In this document: positions 1-12,462 of the stretch, in pieces
Position numbering within the stretch: the stretch's first letter is position 1
Layout of the letters: each line of letters opens with the position of its first letter
Notes under the pieces: generated by a model
What the model saw: the letters and a program-made list of their open reading frames with translations, nothing else
Databases searched by the model: none
Told to the model about the DNA's origin: nothing
Program-made: the position numbers and the translations under genes
NCBI GenBank assembly: GCA_902728285.1
Contig: CACVBU010000505.1
Span: forward strand, 517,437-581,436
DNA from: Clytia hemisphaerica
Lineage: Eukaryota > Cnidaria > Hydrozoa > Leptothecata > Clytiidae
Length of the DNA: 64,000 bases
Direction of reading: 5' to 3'

Positions 1-988
1 TGGATGTTGTAGTGTTGAGAGTAATCGTTGTTGAACACTTCTCACTGCTGTTGCAAGTGATGTTCCAACATACTGTCTCAGTAACTGTAGTGTTTTGTTG
101 TGAGTTTATTGTGTTGTTGGCCAAGGACCATGAACCACCAACTATAGTTAGAAGTATCGCCTAAAATTAAAAATGAATATGCTTAGAATTTTGCAACTAA
201 GTAGATCCAAATTTTGTACCTAAAAGGTAGTTGATCTGAAACGTATCTGAATCGGAGATTTTGTTTTAGAAGATACAAACAATTAACTGAGACTAAAATT
301 TCGAAGTTTTACAGAATTGGGCTCTAAATTACGCAAGTGAGCTCCCGCTGAGCTTAGATAATTTAAACAACAACTGAAATTGAATCCAATTCAAGTCTAA
401 AATTACCGCACCGCAAATATTAGTAACCGTCAATAACAAAAAACAGACTTACACATATCAGTGCATATTTGTCAGACCTTCTTTCTTCCATTTTCAAACC
501 AAAAATGTTTTCTCTTTTTTTTCGTTTTCATCTTCCCTATCTTCATTTTTCTCCTGGCGTGTTTTCTGACAGCTTCCATGCTTGTTTGTGACATCCCCGA
601 TATATTCTTTCCATGGCAACCGCATGTCAAAATACATTTCACGCATGCTCATTCATTAAAAAAGATATGTTCTTTAAAGACAAAAGATGGATCGATGCAT
701 TTCTTATTTCTTGATAACTAACGCAGACGAGTTAGATAAAAAAACAATTTGGCTTTTTACTCTATGAAAGTCTATGAAAATAAGTCATTATTATGGATGC
801 AAGAGTGCTTAAATCATTTTTTCTAGTGCTCAAAATAGATAATAAAAAAAAATAATCTAAAAACGAGTAACAAAAAGGATCAATAGAGCGTTGCTAAGGT
901 TGCAGTTTCCTTTATCCTTCAAAATAGTCTAGGGAATGGGATTCCATCATCAACTTTTGGTTACCTTCTTTCGGTAAATACATCATGT
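1..988. other. Non-coding, no gene seen
   Basis: AT-rich sequence. The only sizeable open frame (461-721, plus) is low-complexity Phe/Leu-rich with no flanking splice logic or family resemblance, so I do not call it a gene. If CYFIP is intact, this stretch would be part of a long CYFIP intron. Confidence 0.5.
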
Positions 989-2294
989 TCAAAGAGCTTC
1001 GATAGTTCTGTCAGAAATAACCTTCTTGATGATAATTTCTTTAGTCAATAATTTCTTCGACCCAAACTTTTGAAGAAACCAATTCACCACTCTGAAAGAA
1101 AGTTCTATCTGTGGATAAACGAGTTTTAAAAGGAATAATGGTTGCATCTGGCTTCCATAAAACGATCTTTCGATAGATTCGATATCCCTTTCATCGACCT
1201 TGAAAATACGTTTAGTAGAAATGTGAGCATTTTGGCAATATTGTGGCAATTCATTTCGAAGATTTTGGACATGTTGATTATAAGATTCCCTCGTTTCACC
1301 GTCATCGAATTCTATTTCAATTTTCAATTCACCTTCGACCGTGTTTTTCATCTGTGGTTCCAATTCGACTGAATATTGGTCAGTTAGATCTATCCAATGT
1401 CGGTACTCGAATTCTTTCTGTTCTCTCCAAATGATTTGTTGTTTTGCGCAGCACGAAGAACGAGGCTCAGTGACTTTACAAATTGTAATGACTTGTGGTT
1501 TCAAAGCAGCTAGTTCTTTCATTTTCGTATTCAAATCTTCTTTCCGCTCACTGTACCGACAACAACCCAAAATGAATCGCACAAGGGTTATATGAATGAT
1601 TGAACCGCCAATAAATGTAAATAAGAAAAAACGTGAAGCTTTGTTTAGATCAATAATTGATCCTAGTGCGAACATCACCCAACCAAACGCATAAACTGAA
1701 ACATTAAAGAAAAATTTTCTTTTTGATTGGTATGCTACCTAATTGCTAGGTAGTCTTATTCGTTGGTAAAAAAATTCGTCATTCAGGAATAATTTTGTCA
1801 CTTTTTACCGACGAATACTTTACCAGAGTAACGACTTGAGAATCAAGGCCGAAAAGCACCAATAAACTGAGCAATTATATCTTTTAAAGCAATAAATTTA
1901 TATGGGCTGCAGTGCTGGATGAATTAGTACATCCTGATATTATTTGGAGTTCATTTTGCTCGACCTTACGGGTATTATCTACTTGTAGCCTTATTTCTAA
2001 ATTGTATTATTAAATCTTTCGTTGTTTTTCAAATAATGATTTTAAAATTCAAAGTGAAAAACTATTAAATTTTTGATGTACCAGTTAATCCTAGCGTTGA
2101 TGAAAGGGGATTTTATTTTGGAGAAATTGGATTTGGTAAAATTGACAATACTCACCAAAATAGAAGATTTTCCAGTGGTACCATTTCTCGCGGCGTTTTT
2201 GACAGCATAGCCATATCATCGCGTGATAAAAGTAACAAATTAATTGGAAGAAAAATAAAAACCATAAAATTATCTCCTCTTGCAGTGACGGCAT
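989..2294 (-). CDS. Two-exon multi-pass membrane protein, copy B (unknown family)
   Basis: I do not recognise the family. Exon 1 is 2156-2294 (ATG at 2294-2292) and exon 2 is 989-1695; a GTGAGT donor and a TTTCAG acceptor join them in frame to give about 281 residues. Visible features are three hydrophobic segments (residues about 8-30, 48-62 and 68-92), a Cys-Cys pair after the third, then a charged soluble region with another Cys-Cys pair (SSCCAKQQ). A C-terminal part reads PLFLLKLVYPQIELSF and then a basic tail. A paralogue with the same two-exon layout lies at 4.26-5.47 kb on the same strand. Exon 2 is highly conserved between the copies while exon 1 is not. Both lie upstream of and antisense to CYFIP exons. 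Coding status rests on the open frame, the matching splice sites and the paralogy. Confidence 0.6.
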
Positions 2295-3441
2295 TTTAAG
2301 TCAGCAAGAACCAGTTTTTGTCCGATTATTTCTCTCTACGTTCCTATGATGTTTTACTCAAAACCTTACAAGATCCTACATTACGACCCCTTAAATTACA
2401 CTTCCGTCTTGAATGACTGATGATATCGTTTCTTGATAAACGCAGTTCACATAAAAACCTTTATTTTACTAATGGAAGTTAATTAAGACTATTCATACTT
2501 AGTTAGATATTTTACATTGAATATGTAAAAAACATAACTCCTTTTTGAAGGTTTGTAAGAGCCTTATGTAGTATTATAAAAGGCAGACGACTATAATCCG
2601 ACAATAATCAGGGTTGTCACGCATGCTAAAAACTTCCTGAATTCTCTTAAATTTGGAAAGTCTCTGATAAAATCTCCTCTAATCTTCATAGGAAATTGAA
2701 ATTTTGAATACTCTCCCCTAAATTCTCCTAAAGATATTTTATAAAGTTTTCAAAAATCAATTTACTCAGATTTTTCAAATTTTTTTCATTGTCAAATCGT
2801 CCTGCTTATTGAAGTGTCATTTATCATATGGGAACAAATTAGCGTTTTTACAAGCTCTTATTAGATCTGGTTGGTCGTGAACCTTTGATAAAACAATTTT
2901 AATACTTTCTAAAGAACGCCTCATCACTATTACTTCAAATGACCAATTAATATCTTATAAAAATCCATCTGGTCCTGCCATATGAGATCGCTCAATTTTT
3001 TCGGTCTTGCACCGCGGCATGCTGCCTTGTGTTTTTCCCCGTCTGAATAAAAAGTTTAGCTTGGCTTTTTATTCTTAAAGGTTTTGTTTTTCCATAAGTG
3101 TTTCCGTTTTGTATCAATCACATGTTTCATATTAGGACAGTGTCTGCCTATTGTTTAAATTGTTTTTCTTTTTTCTTTCTCTGACCAATCTTGCTCCACA
3201 TCCGTGTCAATTCATTGTGAAAAAGCTTGTAAATTTAAATTGATGAGTAAGCAAATGATGTCACTCTTATTTAAAAACAAAAGCTTAAACTGGGATATGT
3301 ACGTGAATTTGTAATTAAAAAATTTTTGAAAATTAAGTTACGGAATGATTGCACTTAATGGGTTCAATTTGCATAAGTTTTGATTTTTAAGATTGACTGC
3401 CGTGGAAGAATCTCATTTATAAAGAGTATTTGTCGATAAAA
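2295..3441. other. Spacer between the two membrane-protein copies
   Basis: AT-rich sequence with no open frame, tRNA or clear inverted repeat. It presumably contains the promoter of the minus-strand copy B, but no motif is convincing. Confidence 0.4.
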
Positions 3442-4259
3442 GGGAGGCCCGGAAAACCCGAGTTACAAAAACTCGAGCTACAAAAATCCGAGTTACAAAA
3501 ACCCGAGTTACGACGAATGTGACGTCATAAGTCTCAAATCATGACGTCATAAGGGGACTTCTTAACTCGAAAAAGTTTTTTACTGTTGTTTTGTAACTCG
3601 AAATATTTTTTTAAAATTTTGTTTTAGAGTTACGTAACTCGAAAATAAAATTCAAATTTCAATTTTCGAGTTACGTAACTTGAAATTGTAGTACATTATT
3701 TGAACTTTCGAGTTATATTCAGGTGAAACCAAGTCGGCCAAAAATTCTAGAATTCATATCATTAATAAATATACACCATTTCTTTCGAGAAGAATCAATA
3801 GATCCGATTAGAATAGAAACTTATTTCAAAGCGGAAATGATAGAAACAGCGTCAAAAGATCTAATTTACAAAAAAATAATTATAATAGACCAGAATTCCC
3901 TTCCTCTCTTCTTTTAGCTTTATAGATCAAAAACCTATTCGTAAACCGCCTTTTTAGAATTTTTGGCCAACTTGGTTGCGCTTCAACATAACTCGAAATA
4001 TATTTTTAAAATTTTGTTTTAGAGTTACGTAACTCGAAAATTGAAATTTGAATTTTATTTTCGAGTTATGTAACTCTAAAACAAAATTTTAAAAAAATAT
4101 TTCGAGTTACAAAACAACAGTAAAAAACTTTTTCGAGTTAAGAAGTCACCTTATGACGTCATGATTTGAGACTTATGACGTCACATTCGTCGTAACTCGG
4201 GTTTTTGTAACTCGGGTTTTTGTAACTCGAGTTTTTGTAACTCGGGTTTTCCGGGCCTC
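3442..4259. mobile_element. Fold-back element with GAGGCCCGG ends, copy 1
   Basis: The ends are inverted repeats (GAGGCCCGGAAAACCCGAGT at the left, its complement at the right) that continue inward for about 250 bases as reiterated 'AACTCG' blocks, so the whole element can fold into one hairpin. Each arm carries two perfect TGACGTCA palindromes (3520-3527, 3542-3549, 4154-4161, 4176-4183). There is no transposase. No target-site duplication is visible: left flank CGATAAAA, right flank TGTCAGAA, the latter being native sequence of the paralogous gene. A second family member lies at 50.6-52.4 kb. Confidence 0.8.
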
Positions 4260-5474
4260 TGTCAGAAATAACCTTCTTGATGATAATTTCTTTAGTCAAT
4301 AATTTCTTCGACCCAAACTTTTGAAGAAACCAATTCACCACTCTGAAAGAAAGTTCTATCTGTGGATAAACGAGTTTTAAAAGGAATAATGGTTGCATCT
4401 GGCTTCCATAAAACGATCTTTCGATAGATTCGATATCCCTTTCATCGACCTTGAAAATACGTTTAGTAGAAATGTGAGCATTTTGGCAATATTGTGGCAA
4501 TTCATTTCGAAGATTTTGGACATGTTGAATATAAGATTCCCTCGTTTCACCGTCATCGAATTCTATTTTAATTTTCAATTCAACTTCGACCGTGTTTTTC
4601 ATCTGTGGTTCCAATTCGACTGAATATTGGTCAGTTAGAATAGATCTATCCAATGTCGGTAAATGTCGGTACTCGAATTCTTGTTGTTCTCTCCAAATGA
4701 TTTGTTGTTTTGCGCAGCACGAAGAACGAGGCTCAGTGACTTTACAAATTGTAATGACTTGTGGTTTCAAAGCAGCTAGTTCTTTCATTTTCGCATTCAA
4801 ATCTTCTTTCCGATCACTGTACCGACAACAACCCAAAATGAATCACACAAGGGTTATATGAATGATTGAACCGCCAATAATAGTAATAATGGTTATATGA
4901 ATGACCGAACCAACTACCATATAATATGTCTTGCTTACAATGAAGTTGTGCAAGGGTAAAGCGAATATCAACCAACCAAAAGCATAAACTGAAATAAAGA
5001 AAGATTTGATTTGTATTACGGTACTATTATGTAGTGTATAGTGTATTATTATTCCTACCGATGAACTTTTTCAAGACTGTCAATGAACGAGCAACCTAAG
5101 TAACGGATGTCATTTCGACTTTCCAACATTTACTTACCGATGTTGCACCTGTCTGCATTGTTGCCCTTTACGTTAAAGATCCTGTTGATATTTTCCTAAA
5201 GACCGGCTTGACAGTTGATTTGTTACCTTTAGATTAAAATCATAATAAATATTCTTGGCAAAAAATATTTCATGAAATTGATACATACTACTTATGAAAA
5301 TAGTACAATCTCCAATGGTACCATTTGCCACGGCGTTTTCGACACCATGGGAGTAGCCATATCATAAATGGTTAAAAGTAAAGGAAGAATATTTGCAAAA
5401 GAATTAAGATATAAAAACTCTTCTACCAGCGTTTTTCGGTTTATAGAAGGGTACTTATTCCCTGACGCCATCAT
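4260..5474 (-). pseudogene. Decayed copy A of the two-exon membrane protein
   Basis: Homologous to the gene at 989-2294. Exon 2 homology runs 4260-4988 and exon 1 homology about 5292-5474. Compared with copy B I see four lesions. A TAA replaces a Tyr codon in the exon 1 frame. The exon 1 donor GTGAGT has become ATAAGT. A TGA replaces CGA just before the FILGCCRYS motif in exon 2. The last few codons and the stop are replaced by the arm of the fold-back element ending at 4259, so the frame runs on into repeated PSYKN-like codons. Most of the exon 2 frame is otherwise open and very similar to copy B, so the duplication or the loss of function is probably recent. An alternative exon 1 frame (ATG at 5474) is open but not homologous to copy B. 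Confidence 0.65.
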
Positions 5475-5825
5475 CGACTCGATCTTTCTTCCATTTGTGT
5501 ACTACTGTTTCTGTTAGAAGGTATCTTACGCTTCCGTCTTTGACATGAAACTGTTTTTATCCTACTTGCTTATATATTTGTCAAACCAATTGTCTACGTG
5601 TATGATTCGTCAACAAAAGGTTTTACAGAAATAAAATGTTATCATACAATAGAATATATAATGATAAATTATGTTAATCAAAGTGCGTTTTGTCTCTCTT
5701 GACTCTCGTATATTCTTTTTTATATTTCTCACTTCAGAACTGTCGTACAAAATCAACCAAATCTGAAAAAATCCAAATCTGAAAAATCGTTAGAGTAACA
5801 GAGTGAACTGAATTTATCTTTTTAG

Positions 5826-6717
<892 letters not shown>

Positions 6718-8365
6718 TGAGAAACACAGGAATGAGCTTGTTATGATTTCATAAGTGAGAGAAAGTTAGGTCAAACCTGTAACAGGTTGCTTGCTGGTCC
6801 AAAATATGCGGGACGCTGCTTCAGTCAGCTTCACGCATGTAAAATACAGGTTAAGCTTTGCAGGACAATAAGGTTCAAGGACCCTGGATATGGTTGTCCA
6901 TCATAAGGAACATATAAATTAATTTGTACTATAGACAATTGAATTTCATGAATTTTTTCCTCGTTTTTCACTACGTTTTTTATTTTGATTTTTTTGATTT
7001 AATAATTTAAAATTCTGTTTTTTGTATTGCCATTTATTCGCATTTCGTTTTCAGCTGCACTGTCTGTTTTTTCACCGCCACCTTTTTGTACCAGTCCACG
7101 ATTTCTACTCATTTCGCGTATCTAATATTTGGAACTTAATGTTTTTAAAGCACTGTTGTCGATTTTAGCCCAACTTTTGCACACGTCATCAGACGGTTTC
7201 TCTTGGAAACAAAGGTAATTTATTTTAACGAATGTCAAGATGTAGATTTTATCTTTTTTTTCCTTTTGTTACTCTAAGTTTTATATATGAAATTACAATT
7301 TAAAATCATCTCTTAATTTTCGATTTCTAATTTGAGCACAAAGAATCGAAAATCGCCCAACTTTTCAGATCGAAGTTTTTAAAAATTGATTTGGAAGGAT
7401 CCACTTTTGTTGGTCGGATTTTGACAACTGTTATCACTAACCGATATTACAGTCGACTCTCTCTTTAATTCGACGTTCTAATACTTCGTACCCTTATTCT
7501 TGAAAATCGAATTGCAGGGCGTCAACTGTATTCGAATTTTCGATCATAAAAGTGCACCACCCTCACAATCACCACCATATTTGTTCATTTGTATATTTTT
7601 ATATGTTTTATAAAACAAGTACTGCTACTATTATTGTTATTGTGACCTACTATTTCTCCCTACTATCATATCTTGCCTAATATTGAGTTTAGGTCATAGT
7701 TTTACAGAATTAGAAAATAGAAAGGTCAGATTATATCTCATCTTTTTGCATAGGGGAAATATAGAATATCATCTTGTAAAAATTTGACTATTTCAATATT
7801 CCCTTACCCTCCCTGACTACTTTTCATCACTGGTAATAGTAACACTTGTATATAGGAGCAGCCAACGACGGATATTTCTCAAATGTCTGTACTATTTTTC
7901 CAGGAGAGAGAATTTTAGGGAGAAAATCCAGGAATAATTTGTGTAGCGAACAGACATAAAAATCTAGGAGGATGTGAATTTTATCAAAAGGACAGGCACC
8001 AATTTCATTAAAATATCTGTTCGGAAAATTCAGGAGCGGTTGAAAAAAGAACACATATATTTTTCCAAAACACATGCATTTTTCCAGGAGCCTGAATTTC
8101 CTCATCGAACAGATATTTTTTCCAGAAGCTAAAATTTTCTCATCGAACAGATGTACTTTTCCCAGGAACCCAAAGTCTAAATAACAGATGTTTTTTCCAG
8201 CCCTGGGAACGCTTCTGAACAGTTATTTTGTGTTTTCTAGCCGTTGGCTGCTCTTGTGTATAACTTCTCTGAATTCCTTCCTTTCGAAATGTTAGTCTTG
8301 AAATTCGTGATGCAAACACTCCGAAAAATCTCATTAAGATCTTCAAATGGCAAATTGTCAGAAGG
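6718..8365. other. CYFIP 3' flank and degenerate tandem repeat
   Basis: This holds the CYFIP 3' untranslated region (no unambiguous AATAAA near the stop) and AT-rich sequence. From about 7865 to 8225 there is a degenerate tandem array with a unit of roughly 45 bases, recognisable by recurring TTTTTCCAGGAG and CGAACAGAT words. No gene seen. Confidence 0.45.
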
Positions 8366-8648
8366 TTACTCTTAGGTTCCAAATAAACGGGAGGGGGGGT
8401 TGTAAAATTTTCGAGATTTTAATAAACGGGGACCTATTTGCCAGGGGGTTGGAAATTGTACTTCTGAAAACCCAAAAATAAGGTAAATATAGGCTAAAAT
8501 CACACTATTTAGAGCAATAGCCTTCTCTTTGACAGCTGAACATATTTTTAAAAATTAACAAACAGGGGGGGTCCTAATAAGGTCCGGGGGTTGAAAAATT
8601 TTCGAAAAATTAACAAGCGGGGGGCGGTTATTTGGAACCTAAGAGTAA
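8366..8648. mobile_element. MITE with TTACTCTTAGG ends
   Basis: Terminal inverted repeats TTACTCTTAGGTTCCAAATA are followed inward by G-rich words (AAACGGG, GGGGGG) that are also inverted between the ends. About 283 bases, no coding capacity. The target-site duplication is unclear. One end of the same family recurs at 34484-34510 without a partner. Confidence 0.7.
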
Positions 8649-8657
8649 GCTAAATTA

Positions 8658-9254
8658 AAGTCTATTTCAAATTAGCTGGCAGTCTTATTCCAAACCTCAA
8701 TAACTTTTGATAGAATTTGAATTAAGTAGCGATTTTGTTCTCGTTGAAAAGACAAACAGGAGTGGGATATTGTCATAAAGAAAAAATGTTCACACGAGTG
8801 ATTCTTTGATCTTAGAACATCTTTAATGTGAAAAAGTTTTTCAAAAAGATTTATTCCATCGAAAGATATAGTCCAAAGTTTATCAATGGTTGACTTCAAA
8901 AATCATCAAAAATCAACAAAAAAGAGCCCTTTTTTAAGTCAACCAGGGCAAAGTTTTAAGCTGTATCTTTTGATTGAGTGAATATTTTTTGAATATTTTT
9001 TCGCATTTATGACGTTCTAAGATTGAAGAGTTTTTGATACAAAAATGAAGATCATAGCATTATTCTACAAGAAGTTGTTTTTCTTCTTTTTCATTTTTCA
9101 TCTTCGTTATTCCATGTTTTAATTTTTTTTCTTATTTGATAATATTCCACTCCCGATTATCTTTTTAACGAGAACAAAACCACTAACTAATTCAACTTAT
9201 ATCGAAAGTTATTGAGGTTTGAAAAAAGACTGCCAGCTAATTTGAAATAGACTT
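8658..9254. mobile_element. MITE with 55-base terminal inverted repeats, TA target
   Basis: The left end AAGTCTATTTCAAATTAGCT and the right end are complementary over about 55 bases, including 'GGCAGTCTT' and 'CCTCAATAACTTTTGAT'. The element is flanked by TA on both sides, as for Tc1/mariner-type insertions. It is 597 bases long, lies directly next to the preceding MITE and has no transposase. Confidence 0.75.
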
Positions 9255-9512
9255 TAGGAATTGCATAACATTCCACTTCAGAAACATCACCTTGAAAGTG
9301 CGCAAAGGTTCGAAAAGCAGGAAATGGAAAAATTTAAGATAGAATTATCAATAATGTCTTTCTTACAATTTGAAATCAAAGTTACGTAAAATTACTTGAA
9401 AATATATCATACACGAGACGAGAAAAGAATCCCTACCAAAAAATTCCTATCTAAGATCTAAAGAACCTTCACAAAAACGACATTCATTAAAAAAGTTTTA
9501 AGATATTAGTTT

Positions 9513-9803
9513 TCAAAAACTACGATGCACAGTTCTCCGGCCAGGAGCGTTGAGCCAATTATTATCAGCACGCTCGTCCGTTTGTTCATCAATCACGTTA
9601 CTATTGATTTGTTCACGTTTGCACGAAACACGACATTCACGTAAGCTCACGAAGCAAGTAATGACAGCTTCGAATGTTTTAGGTGCCGCTTGCCCGCACT
9701 GTGTATACATCCCATCGCAGTCTCTCCAACATGGGCGATAAGCCGCTATCTTGCATGTTGCTGATAGCGTCAAGATGAAAATAGATAAGATCCAACCGCT
9801 CAT
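9513..9803 (-). CDS. Small secreted cysteine-rich protein
   Basis: A single-exon frame of 96 residues. The first 20 or so residues form a typical signal peptide (MSGWILSIFILTLSATCKIA). The mature part has six cysteines spaced C-x3-C-x6-C-x13-C-x6-C-x3-C (residues about 25-61), a mirror-symmetric pattern that would suit a disulfide-pinned helical hairpin. A charged Cys-free tail of about 35 residues follows and ends in a basic stretch (GRRTVHRSF). I do not recognise the family, and no function is assigned; the pattern fits host-defence, signalling or venom-type peptides equally well. It is convergent with the CYFIP end, with two MITEs between. A spliced model is possible, but none is needed. 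Confidence 0.6.
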   Translation of the reverse strand: MSGWILSIFILTLSATCKIAAYRPCWRDCDGMYTQCGQAAPKTFEAVITCFVSLRECRVSCKREQINSNVIDEQTDERADNNWLNAPGRRTVHRSF

Positions 9804-10902
9804 ATTTTGTTAAGGCGTTTTCGAAATAGAGGATATGTTCTTCTTTCTGTTTGAAGTCTTAAAGTGATGGACGAAAAAAGGCGAAGTTTGAGTAAAAAAT
9901 TGTATTTTTCCTTTTTTTTCAGTGTAATTTAGAAAGACAAAAGCTTTTTATCAGTGACCGTATGGAGAAAGAGCTTTGCAATGAGATGTATTGTATGTCC
10001 ATTTCACTACCTCTTCTTCTAGAACATTTCTTTCTCTCCACTTTTCATGAACTGAAGGAGAAGACTCTATAGAAGAAGAAAACCTTCATTTTAATTAGAT
10101 TATTTGAATGCGTGAGTTTTCGCGAAAGAAAAAAACTTCTGAACTAAAATTGATTAATTTTCCAAAACACTCTTAAACTCTTCTACGTATCCTCGTCAAA
10201 AGTATCATTTTCAAGCGCAAGCTGCAGTGAAATACAACCGACGTGGTTTACTAGTCTAGTTCGCCACCGATTACGAATATACTTTGGTTTGAGGGTAGAC
10301 TATGTTATAGTCTAAGACGAATCACTATCTAAGAAAAAAGCCCAAAGCCGAAGAAAATTCGCAAACGGGTTTTTTTGCCGAAAACATAATTTCTACCCCC
10401 CCCCTACATTCAGGGGGGGTCTTGGGTTTTGATGAACCAAAAGCAAGGGGGGGTGTTAAAAGTATGACTTTCCTAAGGGGGGTTGCCAGTTAAGGGGGGT
10501 CTTCTTACCTAAGGGGGGGGTCTTCTTAGATAAGAATCATCTAACCTAATTATGACTCTTGTACAATTGTTTAATTTATACTGATTTTCTAAGGGAGGGC
10601 TCTAGAAACTATGGAAAAGAATTTACAGTCGGTTTTCGAAACTCTTCCGCCGATTTTTTCCCGTATACCGCCATAACGCCAACCGCCATATTTTCCCTAG
10701 GCTTCTGTTCATCATCCTCTAGCGAAAAAAGTTTCTTATAGAGACTGCTTAATACTCGGTACATCCTTTTCCCCAGAATATGCCGCTTTTCGCCGAATTT
10801 CGGCGAACAACCTATTTTAGCTGGCGAGTGCTTATAATGACTAATTTGCAAAGGTACTCTACCTGTTACGAAGTAGTATAGCTCTTGCAGTTCAAATTCA
10901 AG
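9804..10902. other. Spacer with G-run cluster
   Basis: Mostly unremarkable AT-rich DNA. From about 10394 to 10528 there is one run of nine C followed by five runs of six to eight G within 110 bases of the plus strand, separated by short spacers. Such spacing could form G-quadruplex structures. The minus-strand frame at 10609-10935 shows no homology or splice context. Confidence 0.45.
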
Positions 10903-11688
10903 ATGACCGTCGAAGCGGGAAGTGGTTTTCGTCAAGCGTGAGTAAGTACTTGTTTTTTAATTGAGGTAGTTTGTTTAAGGCGAAAGAAGTTTTGTATTAA
11001 CAAAATTGTATTAACAATTACAAGTTTTACAGTATATAATATGTGTACCAAGAAAAAAATTACTGTCTCAGTCAGAGAAAGGTCCCATTCCGAAGAGTTA
11101 AAAAATCAGACTTCTGCATTAACACGCATGCGTAATTTGTCGTTCTTTTAGACCACGTAGTTAATTCCCGTGATAAACAATTGGGAATAAATCGGTAGTG
11201 GTGGTTCATTTTTGGTCGGGGTTGTGGATGGCCAAAAGTGGACTTCTTTTATTCTTCCTTTTCGACATTTTCGATTATTTCCATCTTATCAGTTAGGGTC
11301 AGGGTTGGAGCTCGAAACATTGCGTCATTATTTAGATGATCTGTAAAGTGTAGAAGAGGCTTCCTGGGGGAAATTGTATACTCTTCGGAATAGGACCTTC
11401 TTCCCCTCTCGTTTAGAACATTTGTTATCAAGCTTATAATGTGGAATTTTGATTTGTTTCGGTGGACATTTTGTTCGTTTTGAACAAATGCAGAAAAGAT
11501 ACAGTAACAGGCCTTGACAGGTATGTGGTTATTTTAAAAGCTTATGATAGGGAAAGATTGTTGTTGTAAGTATCTAATATTATTTTATGGCTTTATCTCT
11601 TTCCAGAGAGCCTTCTTCCCTTTTACTTTGTTTCTACTTAAAATTGTTTGAAAAAGTGCAGCAGATTCTTTGTTTTGTTAAACTTTGA
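10903..11688 (+). CDS. Tentative three-exon small protein
   Basis: A weak gene model from splice signals. ATG at 10903 starts MTVEAGSGFRQ, with a GTGAGT donor after 10937. A 27-base microexon follows at 11494-11520 (CAG acceptor, GTATGT donor). A last exon at 11607-11688 (TTTCCAG acceptor) ends in TGA at 11686-11688. All phases agree and give 47 residues, including a hydrophobic stretch SSLLLCFYLKLFEKV. I do not recognise the protein. A MITE (11077-11402) lies in the first intron. The phases were chosen for agreement, so this could be chance; a transcript is needed. Confidence 0.25.
11077..11402. mobile_element. MITE with GGTCC-ATTCCGAAGAGT ends
   Basis: The left end GAAAGGTCCCATTCCGAAGA matches the complement of the right end (GAAGGTCCTATTCCGAAGAG), about 22 bases. 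Its interior contains GGTCGGGGTTGTGGATGGC, a word also found near 30980 and, on the opposite strand, near 54345, so related copies are dispersed. No transposase. Confidence 0.6.
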
Positions 11689-12061
11689 CAGGGACGGGAA
11701 GAATGTTGGAATCAGTTTTTTTGATGAAACCCAATACGTCTCATTTAACTAACCTGAAGAGGTTCTTTAGAAACAAATAGTTATAGTTAGATTTTCTTTC
11801 AAAGTTTTTGAGAAATTCAAATTCGTTGACTCAAAGCTCTAAAGTCAAAACATTCGAAAAGACGTGCCTGTGGCAAAATGCAATCTGTCTGACACAGGAA
11901 TATCTGCACTTTGATTTCTTTTGCATTCAGACTATATTTTCCCGCCTTTACTATCACTGTAACGGACGATAACATCGTCTAGTTTAAGGGTCAAAACACC
12001 GGTGCATCTTCGAGTCAATTTCTGAAAACGGCTCGCCAGTGAACGTTTTAAATCGCATAAT

Positions 12062-12462
12062 TTATTTAGTGAAAATACTTAATTTTTTGTATTCTTAAAG
12101 ATTTTCGTAAATTAAATTTATCTCTAATATAAAATTTGAAGACAAAATTACAAATAATTACATGACTTAAAGTAGCACTCCTCAATCGTAAAAAAAAAAA
12201 CTGTTGTATAAAAACCATAATAGAAAAATAAATTTACAAAACAAAAGGCCAATTAAAAGTTATTTAGTGAAAATACTCAACTTTTTGTATTCTTAAAGAT
12301 TTTCGTAAATTAAATTCATTTCTAATATAAAATTTTCAGACAAAATTACAAATAATTACATTTACACGACTTAAATTAGTATTCCTCAATCGTAAAAAAA
12401 AAAAACTGTTGTATAAAAACCATAATAGAAAAATAAATTTACAAAACAAAAGGTTAATTTAA
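12062..12462. repeat. Tandem duplication, 198-base unit
   Basis: Two nearly identical copies (12062-12259 and 12260 to about 12462) begin TTATTTAGTGAAAATACT and end ACAAAACAAAAGG. They differ at a few bases and by small A-run length changes. They lie just 3' of the cyclase stop codon and may be part of its 3' untranslated region. Confidence 0.85.

Noticed and set aside
461..721. 86-codon plus-strand frame
   Set aside because: Low-complexity Phe/Leu/Ile composition typical of translated T-rich DNA; no splice or family support.
1142..1595. Plus-strand frames opposite the membrane-protein genes (also 4393-4861)
   Set aside because: Shadows of the minus-strand coding exon; duplicated only because the exon is.
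7865..8225. CRISPR-like repeat array
   Set aside because: Units are degenerate and of variable spacing, in eukaryotic DNA, with no unique spacers.
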